Program-made: the position numbers and the translations under genes | Source of the DNA: an uncultured Alphaproteobacteria bacterium | GTDB lineage: Bacteria; Pseudomonadota; Alphaproteobacteria; UBA7985 | NCBI GenBank assembly: GCA_905479265.1 | Contig: CAJQLX010000058.1 | Coordinates: forward strand, 1 to 49,734 | Length of the DNA: 49,734 nt | Direction of reading: 5' to 3' | Notes under the pieces: model-generated | What the model was told of the DNA's origin: nothing | Databases searched by the model: none | The model's input: the letters and a program-made list of their open reading frames with translations, nothing else | Part shown: in pieces, positions 33,270-41,986 of the stretch | Layout: the number at the start of each line of letters is the position of its first letter | Numbering within the stretch: position 1 is the first letter of the stretch

Positions 33270-34157
33270 ATGGATTTCGCGACCCAGCGCGCTGCCTATC
33301 TCACGCAGACAGAAGCGGCGCTCAGCCGGGCTTTTGCCGACTGGAGTGCGCCTGCTTTGGCCCCGGAAATCCGGGTTGAGGACGCCAGCGCCTATGCCTT
33401 GCTTGGCGGTGGTAAGCGGCTGCGCGCGATGCTGGCGCTTGCGGCGGGTGAGACCGTGGGCTTATCAACCACGGACGCTGAACGCATTGCCGTCGCCGTT
33501 GAAACGCTGCACGCCTACAGTCTGGTTCACGACGACTTGCCTGCCATGGACGACGCCGACACCCGGCGGGGTCAACCGTCGGTGCATCGCAAGTTCGATG
33601 AAGTCACCGCCATTCTCACCGGCGACCAACTGCTGACCTACGCGCTCGGCCATCTGGCTGAAGTGCCCTTGGCCCTGCGCGCCCTTTCGGAAGCAGGCGC
33701 ACAGATGGTGCGGGGGCAAATGTTGGATTTGCTCAGTGAGCGCGATGGGGTTGCGTTGGACCTCGCCGCATTAGAACGGCTGCAAGCACAGAAAACCGGC
33801 GCGATCATCCGCTTTGCCTGCGAAGCGCCTGCGCTGGTTGCCCATGACGCGACGGCGTCGAGCGCGCTGCGGTCCTTTGGCGTGCATCTGGGATTGGCGT
33901 TTCAGATTACCGACGACATCCTAGATGCCGTTTCAGACGCAGAAACATTGGGCAAACCCGCCGGTGCCGATGCACAGGCCGGAAAAGCCACGTTTGTCAC
34001 GGTGTTGGGCCTGGACGCCGCCCGTGCGCGCAGCGAAAAGGAAATTTCCGCAGCAAAGACTGCCCTTGAGCCACTTAAAGGCCATATAAAGGGAAGCAGT
34101 GCGGCACTGACATTCCTGTCATCTTTGGCAGATTTTGTGCTAACTCGCCGCAATTAG
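33270..34157 (+). CDS. ispA: farnesyl diphosphate synthase (short-chain polyprenyl synthase)
   Basis: A 295-residue prenyltransferase that condenses isopentenyl and dimethylallyl diphosphate to farnesyl diphosphate. The first Asp-rich motif is DDLPAMDDAD with GGGKRLR upstream, and the second is DDILD in AFQITDDILDA. Bulky residues before the first motif (AYSLVHDD) suit C15 products; a geranylgeranyl product cannot be excluded. It lies in an isoprenoid operon with dxs, 59 bases downstream. Confidence 0.95.
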   Translation: MDFATQRAAYLTQTEAALSRAFADWSAPALAPEIRVEDASAYALLGGGKRLRAMLALAAGETVGLSTTDAERIAVAVETLHAYSLVHDDLPAMDDADTRRGQPSVHRKFDEVTAILTGDQLLTYALGHLAEVPLALRALSEAGAQMVRGQMLDLLSERDGVALDLAALERLQAQKTGAIIRFACEAPALVAHDATASSALRSFGVHLGLAFQITDDILDAVSDAETLGKPAGADAQAGKATFVTVLGLDAARARSEKEISAAKTALEPLKGHIKGSSAALTFLSSLADFVLTRRN

Positions 34158-34216
34158 CCCGATTCTGGGCGGCACAGTAGGTCCGCCCTCTCACAGAAAA
34201 TGTCACGTCTGGCCTT

Positions 34217-36175
34217 ATGACCCAACAGCCGACCCAACGCCCGCTCACCCCAACACTCGACAAGGTGATCAACCCCGAAGACCTGCGCGCACTCGGCGAT
34301 CATGAGCTGCCTGCGCTGACGGATGAATTGCGGGCGGAACTGATTGATGCTGTCAGTCACACGGGCGGTCACTTGGGTGCAGGCTTGGGCGTGGTCGAGT
34401 TAACGGTGGCGCTGCACCGGGTCTTCAACACACCGCACGACCGCCTGATTTGGGATGTGGGGCACCAGTCCTATCCGCACAAAATCCTAACCAGCCGCCG
34501 CGAGCGCATCCGTACCTTGCGGCAGAAAGACGGACTGTCAGGTTTTGTTCGGCGCTCAGAAAGCGAATACGACGCCTTTGGCACCGCGCACTCTTCAACG
34601 TCGATCTCAGCAGCGCTGGGCATGGCCGAAGGCATGAATATGCGCGGGGATAAAGGCGGGCAGGTGATCGCGGTGATTGGCGATGGGGCCATGTCTGCGG
34701 GTATGGCGTACGAGGCCATGAACAATGCTGAAACTGGCAAAGGTCGGTTGACCGTCATCCTCAACGACAACGAAATGAGCATCGCGCCGCCCGTTGGCGC
34801 CATGTCTTCCTATCTTTCCCGGCTATCAACCAGCAGCGCCTACCAAGGCTTGCGTGATATCGCCAAAGGCATCGCAGAAATCTTTCCCCGCCCCCTGCAA
34901 ACCGCTGCAAAGCGCGCAGAGGGCTTTGCCCGGACCTATGCGACGGGCGGGACGATGTTCGAAGAGCTGGGCTTCTACTACATCGGACCGATCGACGGGC
35001 ATAACCTCGACCACCTGTTGCCCGTGCTGGAAAATGTTCGCAAAGCCAGCGAGCAGGGCGCGGGGCCGTTCCTGGTCCATGTTGTCACGCAAAAGGGTAA
35101 GGGCTACGCGCCTGCTGAAGCCGCTGCAGATAAATACCACGGCGTCGCCAAATTCGACGTTGTGTCCGGTAAGCAGTCCAAGCCGCCGTCCAACGCGCCC
35201 AGCTACACCAAAGTTTTCGCCGAATCGCTGATCCGCGAGGCTGAAAAAGACGACCGCATCACCGCCATCACCGCCGCCATGCCGACCGGGACGGGGCTGG
35301 ACAGCTTTGGCGAGCGTTTTCCCGAACGTACCCATGACGTCGGGATCGCAGAACAGCATGCCGTAACCTTTGCGGCGGGTTTGGCCTGCGAGGGCATGAA
35401 GCCGTTTGTGGCGATTTACTCAACGTTCCTGCAGCGCGCCTATGATCAGGTCATCCACGACGTCGCTTTGCAGGGTTTGCCGGTCCGCTTTGTGCTCGAC
35501 CGGGCTGGCTTTGTTGGCGCTGACGGTCAAACGCACCACGGCGCCTATGACATTTCCTATCTGCTGACCGTGCCGGGCATCGTCGTTGCGGCCCCAGCAG
35601 ACGAAGCGGAATTGGTCCACATGACCGCAACCGCCGCCGCTCATGAAGACGGTCCCTTTGCCTATCGCTTCCCCCGCGGTGATGGCGTAGGCGTTGATTT
35701 ACCGGCCCAAGGCGTGCCGATGGAAATCGGCAAGGGCCGTGTGGTCCAAGACGGCGTGGGGGTCGCCCTGATCTCCTACGGCTCTCGGCTTCAAGACACC
35801 CTCAAGGCCGCGGAAAAGCTTTCGGCCAAGGGCTTCAATCCGACCGTCATTGACGCGCGCTTCGCCAAGCCGCTGGATACTGCACTGATCGACGACGCTG
35901 TTCGATCCCACGAAGCTGTTTTGACCGTCGAAGAAGGCTCCTCTGGCGGGTTTGGTGCTGCTGTGCTGAGCCATCTCGCTGCATCCGGCCAGCTCGATCA
36001 GGGCGTAAAAATCCGCACGCTGACCATGCCAGACGCTTACATCGACCACATGAGCCCCGCCGATCAACTCGCCCACGCCGGATTGGATAGCGCGTCCATT
36101 GCCTGCACGGCCCTGCAACTGATGGGTTGGGACGAAGCTGAGGCCGTTCTGACCATCTCTGCACTGTCCGCCTAG
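34217..36175 (+). CDS. dxs: 1-deoxy-D-xylulose-5-phosphate synthase
   Basis: A 652-residue thiamine-diphosphate enzyme that joins pyruvate and glyceraldehyde-3-phosphate in the first step of the MEP isoprenoid pathway. Motifs include [17 protein letters not shown] near the N-terminus, the thiamine-binding [17 protein letters not shown] followed by NDNEMSI, and the second-domain [10 protein letters not shown] with the catalytic glutamate. Length is normal. It is translated from ATG at 34217 and followed by tlyA after one base. Confidence 0.97.
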   Translation: MTQQPTQRPLTPTLDKVINPEDLRALGDHELPALTDELRAELIDAVSHTGGHLGAGLGVVELTVALHRVFNTPHDRLIWDVGHQSYPHKILTSRRERIRTLRQKDGLSGFVRRSESEYDAFGTAHSSTSISAALGMAEGMNMRGDKGGQVIAVIGDGAMSAGMAYEAMNNAETGKGRLTVILNDNEMSIAPPVGAMSSYLSRLSTSSAYQGLRDIAKGIAEIFPRPLQTAAKRAEGFARTYATGGTMFEELGFYYIGPIDGHNLDHLLPVLENVRKASEQGAGPFLVHVVTQKGKGYAPAEAAADKYHGVAKFDVVSGKQSKPPSNAPSYTKVFAESLIREAEKDDRITAITAAMPTGTGLDSFGERFPERTHDVGIAEQHAVTFAAGLACEGMKPFVAIYSTFLQRAYDQVIHDVALQGLPVRFVLDRAGFVGADGQTHHGAYDISYLLTVPGIVVAAPADEAELVHMTATAAAHEDGPFAYRFPRGDGVGVDLPAQGVPMEIGKGRVVQDGVGVALISYGSRLQDTLKAAEKLSAKGFNPTVIDARFAKPLDTALIDDAVRSHEAVLTVEEGSSGGFGAAVLSHLAASGQLDQGVKIRTLTMPDAYIDHMSPADQLAHAGLDSASIACTALQLMGWDEAEAVLTISALSA

Positions 36176-36176
36176 G

Positions 36177-36899
36177 ATGCGGCTGGATGCGCGGCTGGTT
36201 GCGGCGGGTAAAGTGACAAGCCGCTCCCGTGCGGCAGACCTGATCAAGCGCGGACTGGTTACGCTGGATGGCAAGCGCCTGAAAGCCAGCGACAAAGTCA
36301 CCACCACCGACTTTGACCGCCTCGACATCAGCGACCACCGCTGGGTTTCTCGTGCTGCGCTCAAGCTGGTTGAAGCCTTGCGCCAATGCCCCGACTTTGA
36401 CCCACGCGGTCACGCTTGTATCGACATTGGTGCATCGACCGGCGGGTTCACAGAAGTTCTGCTTGATGCCGGCGCGACGCATGTCCTCGCGCTGGATGTG
36501 GGGCACGACCAACTCCACCCCCGCCTGCGCAAAAACACGCACATCAGCAATCTTGAGGGCTTTAATGCGCGGGATCTGGCACCGGAGCTCCTGACCGAGC
36601 ACGGCATTACCCGGCTGGTTTCTGACGTCTCCTTCATTTCTGTGACCAAAGCGCTTGAGCCGGCCCTCCGCGCTTTGCCGGTGGGCGCACAGGCGCTGAT
36701 CCTGATCAAACCACAGTTCGAGGTGGGCCGGGACGGGTTGCAGAAAGACGGCGTGGCCAAAGACCCCGCTAGCGCGCTACAGCTGGTGCAAGACTGGTTG
36801 AGCGAGCAGCACCCGGACTGGGCGATTGTTTGGCAAGGGGATAGCCCCATTCATGGCGGCGATGGCAACCGCGAATTTTTGATGCACGTGGTACGGTAA
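36177..36899 (+). CDS. tlyA: TlyA-family rRNA 2'-O-methyltransferase
   Basis: A 240-residue protein with an N-terminal S4 RNA-binding domain (RLDARLVAAGKVTSRSRAADLIKRGLV) and a C-terminal FtsJ-like methyltransferase. The SAM motif is CIDIGASTGGFTEVLLDAGA (around residue 81). TlyA methylates cytidines in 16S and 23S rRNA and affects capreomycin sensitivity in mycobacteria; the hemolysin label is historical. The stop overlaps the next ATG by one base (TAATG). Confidence 0.93.
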   Translation: MRLDARLVAAGKVTSRSRAADLIKRGLVTLDGKRLKASDKVTTTDFDRLDISDHRWVSRAALKLVEALRQCPDFDPRGHACIDIGASTGGFTEVLLDAGATHVLALDVGHDQLHPRLRKNTHISNLEGFNARDLAPELLTEHGITRLVSDVSFISVTKALEPALRALPVGAQALILIKPQFEVGRDGLQKDGVAKDPASALQLVQDWLSEQHPDWAIVWQGDSPIHGGDGNREFLMHVVR

Positions 36900-38185
36900 T
36901 GAGACGCAAGCAACGCAAGGGCGGCGGCAAGCAGCTGCAAGGCACAATCGACAGCATTGGTGGACGCGGCGACGGCGTCCTGACCCCGCCCCCGGGCGCA
37001 GACGGACCGATCTTTGTTCCGCTGACCGTACCGGGCGACGAAGTGCGGGTGCAAACCACCTCAAAGTCCGCCTCTGGCACGCAGTCGGAGATCATCGAAC
37101 TGCTGCACGAAGGCCCGGACCGCGTTGACCCCCCTTGTCCGCATTATGGCGCGTGTGGGGGCTGTCAGTTGCAGCACTGGAGCCTTGAGGCGCAGCGGAA
37201 CTGGAAACTCACGCGGATCGAAGAAGCCGTGAGCCGAGCGGGGTTTGACCCCGCCTTGGTGCTGCCTTTGGAAAGCGTGGAGGCCGGCAGCCGGCGACGC
37301 GCTGAATTCATCGCCCTGCAGCCTGCGGGCAAGCCCGTCCAAATCGGTTTTCGGCGTCGATCCTCGCATTGGGTCGAGGTGATCGAAAGCTGCATGGTTC
37401 TCGCCCCCGAGCTGGTCGAGGCATTGCCCCTGCTCCGCGACGGACTGGACGGCTTAATCACCGACCGCGACGGCTTGCGGGTGCATCTGACGCTGGCCGA
37501 CAACGGTTTGGACATCGCACTCAGCGGCAGCATGACCGAAGGCTTTGAGACCCAAGACCGCTTGGCGGGGCTGGCTCGGTCGGCTGGATGGGCCCGTCTG
37601 ACCCACAACGATTTTCCCATTGCCGCCCAAGGTGAGCCCTTTGTTGAACTGGGCGGCGCGAAAGTCGCCCTGCCCCAGCGTGCGTTTCTCCAACCCTCGC
37701 GCGATGGGCAGGCCATCTTGCAAAGCCTGGTGCTGGCCGCGATCCCTGATGACGCCAAACGCGTGATGGATCTCTATTCCGGCCACGGCACGTTCGCGCT
37801 GCCGCTGGCCGAGCGCGGCCACACGGTCGAGGCCTATGAAAGCAGCGCAGCCGCGATAACGGCGCTCAAGGCCGCCGCCAATGCTGCTGGCATGACCATG
37901 CACGCGGCCACCCGCGATTTAGCAACGTGGCCGCTCTCTGGTGCTGCGTTGAAAAAGGTGCAAGCGGTGGTCATCGACCCCCCACGCGCCGGTGCCAAAG
38001 CCCAAACCGAGGCCTTGGCCCAAGACGGCCCACCAACAATTGTTGCCGTCAGCTGCAACCCCGCGACCTTTGCCCGCGATGCGCGCACCCTGCGGGAGGG
38101 CGGTTACAGCCTCGAATGGGTGGCTCCACTGGACCAGTTTCTGTTCACCGGTCACGTAGAATTGGTCGCACGCTTCTACCGTTAG
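36899..38185 (+). CDS. TrmA/RumA-family m5U RNA methyltransferase (RlmD-like)
   Basis: A 428-residue enzyme. An N-terminal TRAM-like RNA-binding domain (GTIDSIGGRGDGVL) is followed by iron-sulfur ligands in CPHYGACGGCQLQHW. The SAM motif is MDLYSGHGTFALPLAERG, DPPRAGA follows, and the catalytic cysteine is in VSCNPATFARD. Family members form 5-methyluridine in 23S rRNA (U747 or U1939) or tRNA; the exact target is not determinable here. Last gene of the deacetylase-to-methyltransferase run; a terminator-like structure follows at 38268. Confidence 0.93.
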   Translation: MRRKQRKGGGKQLQGTIDSIGGRGDGVLTPPPGADGPIFVPLTVPGDEVRVQTTSKSASGTQSEIIELLHEGPDRVDPPCPHYGACGGCQLQHWSLEAQRNWKLTRIEEAVSRAGFDPALVLPLESVEAGSRRRAEFIALQPAGKPVQIGFRRRSSHWVEVIESCMVLAPELVEALPLLRDGLDGLITDRDGLRVHLTLADNGLDIALSGSMTEGFETQDRLAGLARSAGWARLTHNDFPIAAQGEPFVELGGAKVALPQRAFLQPSRDGQAILQSLVLAAIPDDAKRVMDLYSGHGTFALPLAERGHTVEAYESSAAAITALKAAANAAGMTMHAATRDLATWPLSGAALKKVQAVVIDPPRAGAKAQTEALAQDGPPTIVAVSCNPATFARDARTLREGGYSLEWVAPLDQFLFTGHVELVARFYR

Positions 38186-38255
38186 CGGGTCACAGCCCCT
38201 ATATATCTAGCAAGTCTGGCATTTCTGCCGCTGCTGAGGCAGGATAACCGCGATT

Positions 38256-38294
38256 TTCGAACCTCAGAAGGTTCGAACCCCCTGAACCTTTTTT
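38256..38294 (+). promoter_or_regulatory. two mutually exclusive hairpins, attenuator-like, before the BI-1 gene
   Basis: The first hairpin pairs TTCGAACCT (38256-38264) with AGGTTCGAA (38269-38277), perfect over 9 bp with loop CAGA. The second pairs AAGGTTC (38268-38274) with GAACCTT (38284-38290), followed by T residues to 38294, and looks like a terminator. Both use 38269-38274, so only one can form. The T-run ends 14 bases before the BI-1 ATG. It may be the terminator of the upstream operon or a switch controlling the BI-1 gene. Confidence 0.55.
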
Positions 38295-38308
38295 CTTCGG
38301 AGGACACC

Positions 38309-39121
38309 ATGTCGAACAACTTCGACAATGATCCAATCAGATATGGCAACGCCAGCAATGCTGCGGTGGATGCTGGTTTACGGACCTTCTTCCGGTCTGT
38401 TTACAACTACATGATCGCAGGTCTCGCCGTGACCGGTATTGTCGGTTTCGTCGTGGCTTACTTTGCGTTCCAAGACGGCTCTGTTCTGGGCCAAATCCTT
38501 TACGGCTCACCCGTTCGTTGGGTGGTGATGCTGGCGCCTCTGGGCCTGTCCCTGATTTTCGGTGGCCGCATCTACACGATGAAGCCGTCATCGGCACAGG
38601 CCGTGTTCTGGGCGTTTTCCGCGCTCATGGGTGTGTCGCTGTCATTCATCATGGCCTTTGCGATCAGCAGCGTTGGCGCACAGCAGTTGGCGAATGCCAC
38701 CGGCTACTCCGGTCCCGTGGTGCTGAAAGCCTTCCTGTCGGCTTCCTTGGGCTTCGGTATCCTGTCGCTCTTCGGTTACACAACCAACCGTGACCTCAGC
38801 GGCATTGGCTCCATCGCTATGGCTGGCTTGATCGCCGCGATCATCGCGTCCTTTGCGCAAATCCTTTTGGGCAACGTGATGGGCATCGGCATCTTCCAAG
38901 GCGGCCTGTTCGACATCATCATCAGTGTGGTGATCATCGCAGCATCCTTGGGTCTGATCGCGTTCACGACACAGAACCTCAAAGGCCTGTACTACCACGC
39001 TGCACAGCAGGGTGACGCAGACCTGGCGAAGTCTTACGCCATCGGCGGCGCGCTGAGCCTGTACATCAACTTCATCAACCTGTTCCTGTCTCTGCTGCGC
39101 CTGTTTTCTGGCCGTAACTAA
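38309..39121 (+). CDS. Bax inhibitor-1 (YbhL/YccA-like) family membrane protein
   Basis: A 270-residue inner membrane protein with about seven transmembrane helices after a polar leader. The text VYNYMIAGLAVTGIVGFVVAYFAF, the repeated hydrophobic segments and the end ALSLYINFINLFLSLLRLFSG are diagnostic. Relatives include the calcium-leak channel BsYetJ and YccA, which interacts with FtsH. CGGAGGA precedes ATG at 38309. It has its own strong terminator at 39151 and a possible attenuator upstream, so it is probably regulated as a single gene. Confidence 0.94.
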   Translation: MSNNFDNDPIRYGNASNAAVDAGLRTFFRSVYNYMIAGLAVTGIVGFVVAYFAFQDGSVLGQILYGSPVRWVVMLAPLGLSLIFGGRIYTMKPSSAQAVFWAFSALMGVSLSFIMAFAISSVGAQQLANATGYSGPVVLKAFLSASLGFGILSLFGYTTNRDLSGIGSIAMAGLIAAIIASFAQILLGNVMGIGIFQGGLFDIIISVVIIAASLGLIAFTTQNLKGLYYHAAQQGDADLAKSYAIGGALSLYINFINLFLSLLRLFSGRN

Positions 39122-39150
39122 GACTTGTTTCTCAGTTGAAGCTCTATGTA

Positions 39151-39179
39151 GGGGCGCCGGTTGACGGCGCCCCTTTTTT
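39151..39179 (+). terminator. intrinsic terminator after the BI-1 gene
   Basis: GGGGCGCCG (39151-39159) pairs perfectly with CGGCGCCCC (39165-39173) around a five-base loop, followed by six T residues. Confidence 0.95.
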
Positions 39180-39318
39180 GTTTCTCATGGCTCTAAGCGC
39201 CGTAAAATATTGTGGATAAATCTGGGTAAAACTGGCGGGAAAGAGACGAAGGTTTGCCGGGTTGCTCTCCCATAAGGTGAGGTTTGCAAAATGCATCGAA
39301 TGAACGAATTGCACCTAA

Positions 39319-39380
39319 ACCGAAAAAAATCCTTGATTTCAGTGCTTTTCGCAGCGTACTTAGGACGAGATTTTTTCGGT
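39319..39380. promoter_or_regulatory. inverted repeat enclosing a candidate promoter upstream of the sigma-54 regulator
   Basis: ACCGAAAAAAATC (39319-39331) matches the reverse complement of GATTTTTTCGGT (39369-39380) with one extra A. CCT and AGG just inside extend the symmetry. The pair encloses a possible promoter and lies about 60 bases before the regulator start. Confidence 0.4.
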
Positions 39381-39439
39381 CGCATATTGTTACGTCGTAA
39401 TTTGGTTTTGCCTACGCTTTGGCATGGGATTTGATTTTG

Positions 39440-41065
39440 ATGAGCGCACAACGCTTTAAAGTATTACTCGTGGAAGATGAGCAGCCCTTGGTTTCCTTGT
39501 ATAAGGAATATCTGAAGGAAGAGCCTCTAGACATTACCCACGCCAGCAGCGGCAAAGAAGCCCTCAAGCATCTCGCCCAGCACGAACCCGATGTGATCCT
39601 GCTCGATGTCCGTTTGCCAGACATGAGCGGCACCGAGATCCTCGACTTTATCCAAGAACGCGGTCTGAGCTCTGCGGTCATCATGATCACCGCCCACGGT
39701 TCGATCAATATGGCCGTTGAGACCATGCGCGGCGGGGCTTACGATTTCCTCGTCAAGCCGTTCAACCGTCAACGTCTGGTACAAACGCTGTCCGCCGCTC
39801 TCAAGCGCGAAAGCATCAAGCAGCAAGTGATCGCCAACCCAAAGCCCGTCTCGACCAAGGGCTTTCAGGGCTTTATCGGCAAGTCCAAAGCCATGCAGGT
39901 TATTTACCGCATGGTCGAATCCGCTGCGCCGTCCAAAGCAACGACCTTCATTACCGGCGAGTCCGGTACGGGTAAGGAAGTCACGGCTGAAGCCATTCAC
40001 AAGCTCTCACCCCGCGCGAAAAAACCGCTCGTGGTCCTGAACTGTGCGGCGATCCCGAAAGACCTGATGGAATCCGAAATCTTCGGTCACGTCAAAGGCG
40101 CCTTTACCGGCGCGATCAGCGACCACGAAGGTGCAGCCTCGCAAGCCGAGGGCGGTACTCTGTTTCTCGATGAAATCTGTGAAATGGATTTGCACCTGCA
40201 ATCCAAACTCCTGCGCTTCATCCAAACGGGCACGTTCACCAAAGTTGGCGGCAACCGTCAGCAAAAGGTGGATATCCGCTTCATCTGTGCGACCAACCGT
40301 GACCCCTTGGTTGAAATTGGCGAAGGGCGCTTCCGGGAAGACCTCTATTACCGCTTGCACGTGATTCCAATCCACCTGCCGCCGCTGCGCGCACGCGAAG
40401 GCGATACGCTGGACATCGCCCGCAAGATCCTCATCGAATTCGCTGCTGAAGAGAACAAGCGCTTCCACGACTTCGATCCCGAAGTCTCCCGCATGTTCCT
40501 GAACTACCCTTGGCCGGGTAACGTGCGACAGCTGCAGAACGTCATTCGTAACATCGTCGTCTTGAACAAAGGCGAGCTTGTCACCGCCGACATGGTTCCG
40601 GCCCCCGTGAACCCCGTGGGCTCCGGTCCTGGCCGCGTGCCGGGCATGATGGCCACCAGCAGCACGTTTGCCCCTTCCTTACCGTCCCAGGGCGGTGCTT
40701 CGCCAATGGCCGTTGCGCCACCGCAAAACAGCGTTCCTTCTGCCTCGAACAGCCCCTTGGCTGAAAACCTCGCGGCCGAAGCCCTTCGCGCGACCACCGG
40801 CGGGTCAACCAACCCCATGGGCATGGCGCGGCCATCAGCGCCGTTCGAAGGCATCGTAAACCCAGCCGCCACGGGCGAGAGCGCGCCGATCCGGCGACGC
40901 GTCGAAGGCATTTTGCCGCTGTGGGAAACCGAGAAACAAGCCATCGAAGACGCCATCGAATCCTGCGGTGGCAACATTCCGAAAGCGGCTGCGCTGCTTG
41001 GTATCTCCGCCTCGACGATTTACCGAAAGCGCCAGCATTGGGAAACGCTTGAAGCCAAGGACTGA
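39440..41065 (+). CDS. sigma-54-dependent response regulator (NtrC/LuxO class)
   Basis: A 541-residue activator. The receiver domain (residues 4-120) has acidic E12/D13, phospho-acceptor D56 in LLDVRLPD and the VKPF lysine. The AAA+ domain (about 145-385) has Walker A GESGTGKE, the sigma-54 contact loop GAFTGA and Walker B GTLFLDE. A long Pro/Ala/Ser/Gly-rich linker of about 100 residues separates it from the C-terminal Fis helix-turn-helix (GGNIPKAAALLGISASTIYRKR). ATG at 39440 gives the normal MSAQRFKVLLVEDE start. No histidine kinase is adjacent, so it is an orphan regulator here; LuxO-type quorum or motility control is conjecture. Confidence 0.93.
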   Translation: MSAQRFKVLLVEDEQPLVSLYKEYLKEEPLDITHASSGKEALKHLAQHEPDVILLDVRLPDMSGTEILDFIQERGLSSAVIMITAHGSINMAVETMRGGAYDFLVKPFNRQRLVQTLSAALKRESIKQQVIANPKPVSTKGFQGFIGKSKAMQVIYRMVESAAPSKATTFITGESGTGKEVTAEAIHKLSPRAKKPLVVLNCAAIPKDLMESEIFGHVKGAFTGAISDHEGAASQAEGGTLFLDEICEMDLHLQSKLLRFIQTGTFTKVGGNRQQKVDIRFICATNRDPLVEIGEGRFREDLYYRLHVIPIHLPPLRAREGDTLDIARKILIEFAAEENKRFHDFDPEVSRMFLNYPWPGNVRQLQNVIRNIVVLNKGELVTADMVPAPVNPVGSGPGRVPGMMATSSTFAPSLPSQGGASPMAVAPPQNSVPSASNSPLAENLAAEALRATTGGSTNPMGMARPSAPFEGIVNPAATGESAPIRRRVEGILPLWETEKQAIEDAIESCGGNIPKAAALLGISASTIYRKRQHWETLEAKD

Positions 41066-41081
41066 TCCGTCCACTGTTTCC

Positions 41082-41567
41082 GTGACAAAGCGCGTGGTGT
41101 TCGACACCAACGCGCTTTTTCGTTTCCACGTCCGCGCCTTGATCCTGCACATGGCGCACGCCCAAGCCATCACCCCACTGTGGTCCGCACGCACGGTTGA
41201 AGAACTGCGCGGTGTTCTGAGCGCAAGGGGGAAATCAGGCGCTGAAGACTTCTTGGGGCAGCTGCCAGCGAGCACGATCTTGGCCACCGGCGCTGGTATC
41301 GCGGCTAAGGGCTTCCGTGACCCCAGCGATCTGCACGTGGTTCAAGCCGCCATCGACGGCCACGCTTCGGTTATCGTCACACAGAACGCCCGCGACTTCC
41401 CCGCCAAGCACCTGCGCCCCTTGGGGATCGAGCGGCTGTCACCGGACGGATTTTTTGCGACACACCTCGCCGCACTGCCCGTGGGTCTGGACCCTGCCGA
41501 TCTGCGCCGCGCCGGCCTGAGCCAGACGGCAAAACGGTTTAGCCCGTTTTTGGCAGACCGTGGATAA
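41082..41567 (+). CDS. PIN-domain protein, toxin-like, without adjacent antitoxin
   Basis: A 161-residue putative nuclease of the PIN_3 type. The expected acidic residues appear in VVFDTNALF (near the N-terminus), EELRGVL, DPSDLHVVQAA and TQNARDF. The start GTG at 41082 lies 16 bases after the regulator stop. Most such proteins are toxins that cut RNA and are held by a small antitoxin, but none is encoded next to it, so either it is solitary or it has another role. The 3' end overlaps that of convergent rbfA by 29 bases. Confidence 0.78.
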   Translation: MTKRVVFDTNALFRFHVRALILHMAHAQAITPLWSARTVEELRGVLSARGKSGAEDFLGQLPASTILATGAGIAAKGFRDPSDLHVVQAAIDGHASVIVTQNARDFPAKHLRPLGIERLSPDGFFATHLAALPVGLDPADLRRAGLSQTAKRFSPFLADRG

Positions 41568-41904
41568 GCCGGTTCATGTGGTCCGCCTTGTCAAAGGCAT
41601 CATCGGGAACAAAGGTCAGCTTGGGCGTGAACTTCATGGTGAGCTGACGGCCCAAGGCCGCTTGCAGCGTGGTTTTGTGCCGCGTCAGCGCTTCCTTCAA
41701 CTCCTTCACCGGGACCAAGGCCACCCCGCCAAGGGCGGTAAAAAACACCTTGGCATGCCGCAAGTCCGGGGACGGATCGACATGGGTGATGGTGATGGGC
41801 TGCTTATCCAAAACTTTATCGGAGAAATTGCTTTTGGCCAATTCCGCAGACAGGATTTTGCGGATACGCTCCGCGACACGCTGTTGACGATGAGATTCAG
41901 CCAT
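41539..41904 (-). CDS. rbfA: ribosome-binding factor A
   Basis: A 121-residue KH-fold protein that helps mature the 30S subunit. MAESHRQQRVAERIRKILSAEL and the DPSPDLRHAKVFFTALGG segment are typical, and the end contains the FVPDDAFDKADHMNRLI pattern. It stands alone here rather than in the usual nusA-infB-truB neighbourhood. It overlaps the end of the PIN gene. Confidence 0.94.
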   Translation of the reverse strand: MAESHRQQRVAERIRKILSAELAKSNFSDKVLDKQPITITHVDPSPDLRHAKVFFTALGGVALVPVKELKEALTRHKTTLQAALGRQLTMKFTPKLTFVPDDAFDKADHMNRLIHGLPKTG

Positions 41905-41986
41905 AACGGCCTCCTATCTGCTCGGGGACTGGCCCACTATGGAATGAATCGAGTCATGAATCATTAATAAACTCGCCGATGGACCT

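Larger units (their letters stand above)
39122..39439. other. intergenic region between the BI-1 gene and the sigma-54 regulator
   Basis: This 318-base gap holds the BI-1 terminator (39151-39179), then AT-rich DNA without a convincing gene. A candidate sigma-70 promoter, TTGATT (39333-39338) with TACTTA (39357-39362) after 18 bases, is enclosed by the inverted repeat at 39319-39380. Confidence 0.5.

Noticed and set aside
39420-39435. TGGCATGGGATTTGAT resembles a sigma-54 -24/-12 promoter before the response regulator.
   Set aside because: The -12 reads TTGAT rather than TTGCA, and the start point would fall inside the gene.
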